Origin: Enterocloster hominis (ex Liu et al. 2021)
GTDB lineage: Bacteria > Bacillota > Clostridia > Lachnospirales > Lachnospiraceae
Direction: 5' to 3'
Assembly: GCA_014385265.1 (NCBI GenBank)
Contig: JACRTJ010000001.1
Location: 1 to 64,000, forward strand
Length of the DNA stretch: 64,000 bases
The notes under the pieces were generated by a model. The model was not told the origin of the DNA. It did no database searches and saw only the letters and a list, made by a program, of their open reading frames with translations. This document shows positions 26,287 to 32,875 of this stretch, piece by piece (within the stretch, counting starts at the first letter, position 1; each line of letters starts with the position of its first letter). The position numbers and the translations under genes are program-made.

Positions 26287-28101
26287 ATGGTAACGATTAA
26301 AGAAAAAGTTTTTACAGATGTATTGGTGATCGGCGGTGGAGGAGCTGCCTGTACAGCGGCGGTGGCTTCTGCCCGGAAAGGTGCAGATACGGTTCTGGTT
26401 TCCAAGGGAAAGATTGGAAACAGCGGAAATACAATTATGATCGGCGGCTCTTACGGCATGGACGGAGAAAGTGCTTTTTATGAATATCATATTCCAGAGG
26501 CGGATCCATCCTTCACAAAGGAAGACTTATTCCGGTCCATCTGTAATGATGGATTTAATTTAAGCGACCAGAATATGGTGGAACAGTTTGTGGAGGAAAG
26601 TCCCCGTATTGTGTACGAGGTGAGGGAGTGGGGGCGAGAGGCTGGACAGCATTATAAGTTTTACCGCCCGGGGAACTGGGATGTATCGGGAAGAGGCATG
26701 GGACGTTCTCTTTTAAAGGGAGTAGAGAAAGAAGGCTCCATTCGTCTGTATGAAGATGTTATGATCATAGGACTTTTGAAAAATGGAGACAGGGTGACCG
26801 GGGCTGTGGGAATGGATTTATATGAGGGATGCCTTCTGCAGTTTGAAGCTAAGGAAGTAGTCCTTGGAACAGGTGGGTATCAGCCCTATTCCCTGAAAAA
26901 TACGAATTCCGATATGACTGGAGACGGTCAGGCCATGGCTTATCGGGCAGGAGCCCGGCTGGCAGATATGGAATTTATGCTGTTTCTGATCACTGCTGTG
27001 GAGCCCAATGAGATGCGTGGCTCAATCCTTCCAGTTATATGCACATTCAGGGATGCGTTTGATTATGATCCCGTGGACCGGTTCGGCCAAAAAATAGAAA
27101 TTCCCAATCAGTTGAGAGAAATGGAAAAAACGAGCGAGATGTGCAAGCTGGTACATATTTATTATTACGGAAAGGCTATAAGGGAAGGACGGGGAACGGA
27201 GAATGGAGGCATCTATTTCGATTTCCATCGTTTTACAGACCAGGAAATTGATCGGATGTTTGATGCTCTGATGGATCACTTTGACGGTTTTTATCCCAGG
27301 GGAAAGTACCATGGAAACGATATTCTGGAATATAAAAGGCTGGTAAAAGAAAAGAGACGCATTGAGGTGGGACTTTCCAGTGAATATAGCGTGGGAGGGA
27401 TTCTGGTAGACGAAAATATGGATACGGGTGTTCCAGGTCTTTTTGCGGCAGGCGAATGTGCCAGCGGTGTCTTCGGCGCAAACCGCGTAGCTGATGCGGT
27501 GACGGAGATGCTGGTGCAGGGATATAAGGCTGGCACCGTGGCGGCAGAACGCGCGGCTCTGGAAGAAAAAGTGGAGAGCAGCCGAGATTCGGTAAGCATG
27601 ATAACGGAGGGGATAAAAAGAAGGCTGGAGCAAAAGGGGGGATGCCGTCTGGGGGACCTTATTGCGCAGATGGAAAGTGTTTCCGATAAGACTCTGGGGC
27701 TTTGGCGGAATGAAGAGAGCCTGAATACAGGACTCCAGGCATATGACAGACTGGAAAAAGATCTGGAAAGCGTGGAAATCGCGGATAAAACCCTGGTGTA
27801 TAACAGAGAGCTGATCCGTATGCTGCAGGCGGAAAATACTCTTTTATGTTCCCGTGTGGCGTCTGGAATGGCCCGAATGAGAAAGGAAAGCCGTGGACTT
27901 CATTTACGGGAGGATTACAGCTATATTGACAATGAGCACTGGCAGAAGCGGATCATCAGCCATCTGGACAGTGGAAAGGATGTTCTGGAGACAAGAACTC
28001 CGATCGTAACAAGGGTACCACTGCGTCCGGAAAAAAAGGTAGATTACGAAACGTTTATCCTGGAAGAGGATCTTGGAATGGCAAATATGGAGGAGAAATA
28101 G
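26287..28101 (+). CDS. Fumarate reductase/succinate dehydrogenase-like FAD flavoprotein
   Basis: This 604-residue FAD-dependent oxidoreductase has an N-terminal dinucleotide-binding motif VLVIGGGGAACTAAVASARKG (about 12-32, shown in part), a GTGGYQPYS FAD contact (about 197-205), a capping domain, and a C-terminal FAMP-type GLFAAGECASGVFGANR (about 384-400). A SdhA-like helical tail follows. Relatives reduce or oxidise alpha,beta-unsaturated acids. It is immediately followed (0 bases) by a [2Fe-2S] gene, so they likely form a two-subunit oxidoreductase. The substrate is unknown. Confidence 0.85.
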   Translation: MVTIKEKVFTDVLVIGGGGAACTAAVASARKGADTVLVSKGKIGNSGNTIMIGGSYGMDGESAFYEYHIPEADPSFTKEDLFRSICNDGFNLSDQNMVEQFVEESPRIVYEVREWGREAGQHYKFYRPGNWDVSGRGMGRSLLKGVEKEGSIRLYEDVMIIGLLKNGDRVTGAVGMDLYEGCLLQFEAKEVVLGTGGYQPYSLKNTNSDMTGDGQAMAYRAGARLADMEFMLFLITAVEPNEMRGSILPVICTFRDAFDYDPVDRFGQKIEIPNQLREMEKTSEMCKLVHIYYYGKAIREGRGTENGGIYFDFHRFTDQEIDRMFDALMDHFDGFYPRGKYHGNDILEYKRLVKEKRRIEVGLSSEYSVGGILVDENMDTGVPGLFAAGECASGVFGANRVADAVTEMLVQGYKAGTVAAERAALEEKVESSRDSVSMITEGIKRRLEQKGGCRLGDLIAQMESVSDKTLGLWRNEESLNTGLQAYDRLEKDLESVEIADKTLVYNRELIRMLQAENTLLCSRVASGMARMRKESRGLHLREDYSYIDNEHWQKRIISHLDSGKDVLETRTPIVTRVPLRPEKKVDYETFILEEDLGMANMEEK

Positions 28102-28410
28102 ATGGAAGTAAAAATTTACCGGTGGAATCCAGAGACAGATATGAGTCCCCATTACGATACGTTTCATGTGGAATTTCATAAAGAAGCGAGGAAAACGGTC
28201 ATGAACCTTCTGGAGGAAATCGGGGATACCCAGGATGGAAGCCTGAGCTTTTATATGCATAGTGCATGTGGACAGGGGATTTGCGGACGATGTGCTGTTA
28301 AGGTTAACGGGAAGGTACGTCTTGCCTGCAACACAGTTCTGACAGGGGAAGACATTGTGCTGGAACCGGCCAATGAAAAAGTAGTGAAAGACCTGGTGGT
28401 AGAAAATTGA
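28102..28410 (+). CDS. [2Fe-2S] subunit, FrdB/SdhB N-terminal domain only
   Basis: This 102-residue protein begins MEVKIYRWNPETD, as in SdhB/FrdB N-terminal domains, and binds one [2Fe-2S] cluster through CGQGICGRC (about 55-63) and a later Cys in LAC (about 76). The usual C-terminal domain with [4Fe-4S] and [3Fe-4S] clusters (about 120 residues) is absent. The gene has a clean stop followed at once by a new ribosome binding site, so it is a natural stand-alone subunit rather than a fragment. It probably passes electrons to the flavoprotein above. Confidence 0.85.
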   Translation: MEVKIYRWNPETDMSPHYDTFHVEFHKEARKTVMNLLEEIGDTQDGSLSFYMHSACGQGICGRCAVKVNGKVRLACNTVLTGEDIVLEPANEKVVKDLVVEN

Positions 28411-28429
28411 CAGATGTGGAGGAAAACCT

Positions 28430-29263
28430 ATGCATAGCGAAAATGAACTTGGATATCAGACTAGGTCTGATGGGTTTGGAATTTTGTATGGGGAAATAGC
28501 TGGTGCTCTGATCGAGCGATGCGGCAGAAATGGAATGGGGATCGTGCGCAAAGCGGTAGCAGCTTATGGAAAGAAAAAGGGAAAGAGGCTTCGGGAGCAG
28601 TATATGGGAAGTGGAGTGAGGACGGATCTCCATAATCTTATGGCAGCTGAGGATGGGTGCTGGAAGGATCCCCGGACCTTAAAGACAACTGTAAGGGATA
28701 CGCCAGAAGCACAGCTATGGGAAATATACAGCTGTCCTTTAGAGAAAAACTGGAGAGACAGGGGCAGAGAGGAAGCCGGGCGGCTTTATTGCGAGGAGTA
28801 TCTGCATGCTCTTATGGATGGATACGGAGAAGGGGCTGGCCAGGCGAATGTTTCAAACAGCAAAACGTGCAGGAGAGATGACAGATGTGTTATGGCTATG
28901 TATTGCCGTACAGCCAACCAGAATGAAACACAAAAGGGAACTGGCGATGGGAATGGTATCATAAGAGAAATTCCAGTTGAAGAAAGCACTCTTTTATTAT
29001 ACAGGTGCTTTATAGAGGTAATGAAAGAGGAAAAGGACGCAGAGGTGGTGGCTGCTGTCACGTATGGAATAAAAAATGGCGCAGAGATCATGGCGGAAAC
29101 CTTAATAAAAAAGGCGGATCATGTGGGGAGAAGTCTGGATGAGGATTTCCTTATGGAATTTTTTCCGTTTTGCCGGATGGAGGAGCTGAGGGAAGATCGG
29201 ATCCTCAGACAGTGTTTCCTGCATGTATTTGACGAATGTCTGCAAAAGGGAGGCTGGTTATGA
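28430..29263 (+). CDS. ATC-hydrolase-like protein, copy 1
   Basis: This 277-residue protein resembles the L-2-amino-thiazoline-4-carboxylic acid (ATC) hydrolase family. Shared marks are SCPLEKNW (about 105-112), GRLYCEEY (about 121-128) and a third Cys in DRCVMAMYC (about 154-162). ATC hydrolase opens the thiazoline ring to N-carbamoyl-cysteine on the way to L-cysteine; the family is broad, so the substrate here may differ. GGAGG precedes the ATG at 28430. It overlaps the next gene by ATGA, and the two are diverged paralogues. Confidence 0.7.
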   Translation: MHSENELGYQTRSDGFGILYGEIAGALIERCGRNGMGIVRKAVAAYGKKKGKRLREQYMGSGVRTDLHNLMAAEDGCWKDPRTLKTTVRDTPEAQLWEIYSCPLEKNWRDRGREEAGRLYCEEYLHALMDGYGEGAGQANVSNSKTCRRDDRCVMAMYCRTANQNETQKGTGDGNGIIREIPVEESTLLLYRCFIEVMKEEKDAEVVAAVTYGIKNGAEIMAETLIKKADHVGRSLDEDFLMEFFPFCRMEELREDRILRQCFLHVFDECLQKGGWL

Positions 29264-30171
29264 AGTATACATTGAACGAAATGCAGATTATGAATCTGGC
29301 AGATCATTATACATTGCTATATGCATTTCTGGGCAAAAGTCTTTTGGAACAGTGCGGAGAAAAAGGAGAACGGGCATTAAGGGAGGGAACACGCCGGTTT
29401 GGAAGAGACCGGGCAGAGGCCTTAAGAGCACGCCATCTGGATGCGAATGTAAAGATCAATATGCATAGTCTGTTTGCCGTAGGAGCAGATCTTCCTCCAG
29501 ATCCCCGTTTTAAACGTGAACTCCAGGAATTGAATCCCCAGGAGAGGGTATCGCATACGCTGTACTGCCCGATGGCTGCCCTGTGGAAGGAATATGGGGT
29601 AATGGAAATCGGACGTATTTACTGTGAGGAATTCCATCGGGCCTGTTACGGACATTATGCATTTGGATACACGAAAGTAAATCTGGCGAAGACACAGACT
29701 CAGCCGGAAGATGAATATTGTGCATTTAATGTGGTACTTCGGCCGGAGACACTGCCGGAGGAACTTCGGGCAGTATGTTTTGAGGAGTATGATCCGGAAT
29801 ATTCCGGGCCAGTGAAGCAACTGGCCCAGGCACAGGGTAAATCCGGATTCGGAACATTATTTATTAAATTGTATTTTCATATTGCCCAGGCAGCGGAGGA
29901 TATTCTGGGAGATATGGGAAGGTCTGCGGTCTGTAAAGGGCTGGAGGACATGGCAGAAGAATGCGCAGATCGGCTCCTTTGTGCTGCAAGGGAGCAGGGG
30001 AAAGAGATGAGTCTGGACTTTATAGAAGCAAATTATCCGCTTAGAATGGATATGGATGGTGAGCCGCTCTGGAGTATTTATGGGAGTGGCGGGTGGAAAG
30101 AGGAAATGAAGAATCATTTCTGCAATAAGGTACAGAGAATATGTTTGGATAATGGGCAGCGCTTATTTTAA
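29260..30171 (+). CDS. ATC-hydrolase-like protein, copy 2
   Basis: This 303-residue paralogue of the upstream protein has YCPMAALW (about 104-111), GRIYCEEFH (about 120-128), and EYCAFNVV (about 155-162), matching the Cys pattern of ATC hydrolases. The ATG at 29260 overlaps the previous TGA (ATGA) and has GGGAGG upstream; the frame continues 8 codons earlier inside the previous gene. The C-terminal part is longer than in copy 1. Tandem copies with translational coupling suggest a hetero-oligomer. It ends the nhaC operon. Confidence 0.72.
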   Translation: MKYTLNEMQIMNLADHYTLLYAFLGKSLLEQCGEKGERALREGTRRFGRDRAEALRARHLDANVKINMHSLFAVGADLPPDPRFKRELQELNPQERVSHTLYCPMAALWKEYGVMEIGRIYCEEFHRACYGHYAFGYTKVNLAKTQTQPEDEYCAFNVVLRPETLPEELRAVCFEEYDPEYSGPVKQLAQAQGKSGFGTLFIKLYFHIAQAAEDILGDMGRSAVCKGLEDMAEECADRLLCAAREQGKEMSLDFIEANYPLRMDMDGEPLWSIYGSGGWKEEMKNHFCNKVQRICLDNGQRLF

Positions 30172-30238
30172 GGCTGCCTGTTTTCTGTGACGGGAAATGG
30201 AAGATCAGCTTAAAATGAAGAAAAAACAAAGAAAATAC

Positions 30239-30335
30239 TTGCATTTTCCTCATATATTTGCTATGATGATTACCTGTGACATATTAATTCCTTGCTCTCG
30301 TTACTGAAAAGCGGGGGCCAGAGACCACAAGGAGG
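30239..30335 (+). promoter_or_regulatory. rpsF promoter and candidate S6:S18 autoregulatory leader
   Basis: TTGCAT (30239-30244) and TATGAT (30262-30267) are 17 bases apart. In the leader, CCTTG (30290-30294) can pair with CAAGG (30328-30332), and CTCT (30295-30298) with AGAG (30320-30323), leaving a four-base ACCA bulge. The CAAGG strand is part of the rpsF Shine-Dalgarno sequence. Stabilising this fold, as S6:S18 does in bacteria with the known rpsF leader, would block translation. Confidence 0.5.
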
Positions 30336-30345
30336 GAAAGAAACT

Positions 30346-30633
30346 ATGAACAAATACGAATTAGCAGTTGTTCTGAGCGCAAAGCTTGAGGACGATGAGA
30401 GAACAGCCGCTCTGGAGAAGGTGAAAGGCTATATCACCCGTTTCGGCGGAACTGTTACAGATGTGGATGAATGGGGCAAGAAAAAGCTTGCTTACGAGAT
30501 CCAGAAAATGAAAGAGGGATTCTACTACTTCATTCATTTTGAAGGTGATTCCAACTGCCCGAACGAGGTAGAGGCACATGTCCGCATCATGGAGTCTGTG
30601 ATCCGTTACCTTTGCGTAAGACAGGACGCTTAA
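30346..30633 (+). CDS. rpsF: 30S ribosomal protein S6
   Basis: This 95-residue bS6 starts MNKYELAVVL and contains DEWGKKKLAYEIQK and an aromatic FYYFIHFEG strand. It binds S18 in the 30S platform. The ATG at 30346 has AAGGAGG upstream; an earlier in-frame TTG/ATG would lie in the leader. It is the first gene of rpsF-ssb-rpsR, the usual Firmicutes order. Confidence 0.97.
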   Translation: MNKYELAVVLSAKLEDDERTAALEKVKGYITRFGGTVTDVDEWGKKKLAYEIQKMKEGFYYFIHFEGDSNCPNEVEAHVRIMESVIRYLCVRQDA

Positions 30634-30651
30634 TAAAGAAAGTGTGATTAT

Positions 30652-31143
30652 ATGAATAAAGTTATCCTTATGGGTAGATTGACCAGAGATCCCGAAGTGC
30701 GTTATTCCCAGGGCGAGCGTTCCATGGCCATTGCCAGATATACGCTGGCCGTTGACCGGAGAGGCAGGAGAAGCCAGGATGGAGACCAGGGTCAGACTGC
30801 GGATTTTATCAATATCGTAGCCTTTGACCGCGCCGGCGAATTTGCTGAAAAGTATTTCCGCCAGGGCATGCGCGTGCTGGTGTCCGGCAGGATCCAGACC
30901 GGCAGCTATGTAAATAAGGATGGCCAGAAGGTCTATACGACCGATGTGATCGTAGAGGACCAGGAGTTTGCCGACAGCAAGAACCAGGGCGGCGACAGCG
31001 GCTTTGGCGGCGGAAGCTATGGCGGGAACAATAACCGCAGCAGCTACCAGCAGGGGACAAGACCTGCTCCGTCCAGTGCCATCGGTGACGGATTTATGAA
31101 TATTCCTGATGGAGTCGAGGACGAAGGACTTCCATTCAATTAA
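30652..31143 (+). CDS. ssb: Single-stranded DNA-binding protein
   Basis: This 163-residue SSB has an OB fold (MNKVILMGRLTRDPEVRYSQ, about 1-20; ADFINIVAFDRAGEFAEKY, about 50-68), a Gly/Ser/Gln-rich linker (about 110-145), and an acidic C-terminal tip EDEGLPFN that recruits repair and replication partners. It lies between rpsF and rpsR as in most Firmicutes. Confidence 0.97.
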   Translation: MNKVILMGRLTRDPEVRYSQGERSMAIARYTLAVDRRGRRSQDGDQGQTADFINIVAFDRAGEFAEKYFRQGMRVLVSGRIQTGSYVNKDGQKVYTTDVIVEDQEFADSKNQGGDSGFGGGSYGGNNNRSSYQQGTRPAPSSAIGDGFMNIPDGVEDEGLPFN

Positions 31144-31165
31144 TTCTGACAGGAGGTAATTAAAA

Positions 31166-31432
31166 ATGGCATTTAATAAAGACGGCAAATCCGATTCTTC
31201 CAGAGTAAGAAGAGGCGGCATGCATAGAAGAAAAAAAGTCTGCGTATTCTGCGGCGATAAGAACGGCGAGATCGATTACAAGGACGTAAACAAGTTAAAG
31301 AGATACGTATCTGAGAGAGGTAAGATCCTTCCCAGAAGAATCACCGGCAACTGTGCAAAGCACCAGAGAGCTTTAACTGTTGCGATCAAGAGAGCAAGAC
31401 ACTTAGCTCTTATGCCCTATACATGTGAATAA
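31166..31432 (+). CDS. rpsR: 30S ribosomal protein S18
   Basis: This 88-residue basic protein has the bS18 core [22 protein letters not shown] (about 38-59) and the preceding CVFCG, which gives a Cys-x2-Cys pair (CxxC-type S18). It is last in the operon, with AGGAGG upstream. Confidence 0.97.
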   Translation: MAFNKDGKSDSSRVRRGGMHRRKKVCVFCGDKNGEIDYKDVNKLKRYVSERGKILPRRITGNCAKHQRALTVAIKRARHLALMPYTCE

Positions 31433-31447
31433 TATTTGACATGCAGC

Positions 31448-31482
31448 AGCCCTGGAAACCTAGTGTTTCCGGGGCTTTTTTT
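31448..31482 (+). terminator. Terminator of the rpsF-ssb-rpsR operon
   Basis: AGCCCTGGAAAC (31448-31459) / GTTTCCGGGGCT (31465-31476) is followed by seven T residues. Confidence 0.85.
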
Positions 31483-31555
31483 AGCAGATCAAAGCTGGAG
31501 AGCCATGTTTTTCCGGAAATGCAGATATTTTCTGTCTTTTTGCAAAAAATCTGCC

Positions 31556-31584
31556 TTGCCAAGTGAAAAGAAAAGTATTATACT
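31556..31584 (+). promoter_or_regulatory. Promoter of the DUF1858 selenoprotein gene
   Basis: TTGCCA (31556-31561) and TATACT (31579-31584) are separated by exactly 17 bases. Transcription should begin near 31591, with AAGGAGG at about 31611 and the ATG at 31627. Confidence 0.7.
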
Positions 31585-31626
31585 CTCCATGTATCAGTAC
31601 AAAAGTATTAGAAGGAGGAACTGTTC

Positions 31627-31833
31627 ATGCAGGTGACGAAAGAAACACTTATGGGTGAGCTGCTTCGCTATGATATTGATACCGCACAGATTCTGATGGG
31701 TGCAGGGATGCACTGTATTGGATGACCGTCTTCACAGATGGAGTCTCTGGAAGAGGCCTGTATGGTACATGGAATTAACTGCGATCAGCTTGTGAATATT
31801 CTGAATGAATACCTTACAAAGAAAAACGCGTAG
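31627..31833 (+). CDS. Putative selenoprotein, DUF1858 (hybrid-cluster-associated redox disulfide) domain, Sec at residue 33
   Basis: This 68-codon frame contains one in-frame TGA (31723-31725, codon 33) and ends at TAG. Read through, it is a complete DUF1858 protein: the start matches MQVTKETLMGELL, then GMHCIG-U-PSSQ, then MESLEEACMVHGIN and a helical tail. DUF1858 proteins normally carry a CxxC pair at this site, here CxxU. A hairpin with a GG loop directly follows the TGA (31726-31756). Promoter, ribosome binding site and terminator are all intact, so it is not a decaying gene. It may act as a thiol-disulfide or selenenylsulfide redox protein. Sec use needs selABCD, which are not in this window. 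Confidence 0.78.
31726..31756 (+). promoter_or_regulatory. Bacterial SECIS-like element
   Basis: Directly after the TGA: CC (31726-31727) pairs with GG (31755-31756) around a bulged G; TCTTC (31729-31733) pairs with GAAGA (31750-31754); after a bulged A, CAGA (31735-31738) pairs with TCTG (31746-31749). The seven-base loop TGGAGTC contains GG. Stem position and GG loop match the bacterial SECIS recognised by SelB. Confidence 0.72.
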
Positions 31834-31845
31834 TTTTATGCCATA

Positions 31846-31879
31846 AAAAGGCTGCCGGTTCATATTCCGGCAGCCTTTT
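31846..31879. terminator. Bidirectional terminator between the DUF1858 gene and mecA
   Basis: Perfect stem AAAAGGCTGCCGG (31846-31858) / CCGGCAGCCTTTT (31867-31879). Confidence 0.88.
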
Positions 31880-31899
31880 GCATATTTTTTTATTTATGC

Positions 31900-32676
31900 T
31901 CAGATCTTTGCTAAAGCTGCCAGGGTGTTCTGCTTCACGATCACCTCATAATGCTCGGCATAATAGGCCTCGGCCGCCGGGTCCTGGCGGAGCCGGGTCC
32001 CGTACTCGGAAAGAAGATTACAGGTACGGCTGAAGGAAAGCTCATCGGAGCTTTCTTTTTTTAATACCAGATAATACCTTCCGCTCTGCGGGTTTTTATA
32101 GAGGACGCTGGAACCGGAAAAAACGGATCCGGTTTCTCTGGCGGCGGCACAGACCTGGTCTAAGGAGTCAAACTGATAGAAGCGGATGTATCGGGCGGGA
32201 TCCGGAAGCTCTCCGTCGGGAGCCTTGGCGGCCTTCTGGGCCTGTGCATTTTTATCAGATACAGCCGGGGCGGCTTTTGCTCCTTCACCCTGGCCGGGGT
32301 TCTGGCTTCCCAGGAGGCTTAAAAGGGCATCCGCGCCGTCCAGGAGCTCTGCGGTCAGATTTCCCACAGAGGGATCGTCGTCCTCATCGGCTGCGGAAAA
32401 TTTAGAGAAGCGGGTGTCCAGCTCCTCGGGATCCTCGATCTTTGTGATGATGAGCATGACGCTGTCGTTGGCCATGGGGATGGCCTCCACCATCAGCGGG
32501 ATATCCTCTGCCTCAAAGCCCACCTCCCTGGAGGCGCGCTGGATCATTTCGCGGAACAGGTTTCTGGCCTTTTCACTTCCGTAAGCCAGCTCATTCAGAT
32601 TGACGTTCCGCACACTTAAGTCAAAATTGCTGAGGGTACAGCGGATCTGGTTTTCATTGATACGTTCTATTTTCAT
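31900..32676 (-). CDS. mecA: Adaptor protein MecA
   Basis: This 258-residue adaptor targets substrates to the ClpC-ClpP protease. The N-terminal substrate-binding domain opens MKIERINENQIRCTLSNFDL; an acidic, low-complexity linker (about 95-155) follows; and the C-terminal ClpC-binding domain contains RFYQFDSLDQV and LVLKKE strands with a final EYGTRL. On the minus strand a promoter with TTGCCA (32768-32763) and TATATT (32744-32739), 18 bases apart, is present. Confidence 0.93.
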   Translation of the reverse strand: MKIERINENQIRCTLSNFDLSVRNVNLNELAYGSEKARNLFREMIQRASREVGFEAEDIPLMVEAIPMANDSVMLIITKIEDPEELDTRFSKFSAADEDDDPSVGNLTAELLDGADALLSLLGSQNPGQGEGAKAAPAVSDKNAQAQKAAKAPDGELPDPARYIRFYQFDSLDQVCAAARETGSVFSGSSVLYKNPQSGRYYLVLKKESSDELSFSRTCNLLSEYGTRLRQDPAAEAYYAEHYEVIVKQNTLAALAKI

Positions 32677-32738
32677 TGGATCACTTCCTGTCTGTATAGA
32701 TATATGTGAATGGCGAAAAGATACACTTTTACGTTTAT

Positions 32739-32768
32739 AATATACTATATCCTATTCCGATTTGGCAA
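32739..32768 (-). promoter_or_regulatory. mecA promoter
   Basis: On the minus strand TTGCCA (32768-32763) and TATATT (32744-32739) are separated by 18 bases. Confidence 0.5.
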
Positions 32769-32815
32769 TGATATGTGGAAAAATTATTAAAATTTTAAGG
32801 AATAGAAGAATCCTG

Positions 32816-32875
32816 TTGTAAAAGGTCAGATCTTGTATTAAAATAAAGATCAGAGATTGTATTGCCGAAGGGAGG
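32816..32875 (+). promoter_or_regulatory. Protein kinase promoter and ribosome binding site
   Basis: TTGTAA (32816-32821) and TAAAAT (32839-32844) are 17 bases apart; the transcript should start near 32851. The ribosome binding site AAGGGAGG (32868-32875) lies seven bases before an ATC codon at 32883, with no ATG or GTG at the usual spacing. Confidence 0.65.

Noticed and set aside
31627..31725. Reading the DUF1858 gene as a 32-residue protein or pseudogene
   Set aside because: Conserved domain sequence continues directly after TGA in the same frame, with a hairpin matching a SECIS and intact promoter and terminator.
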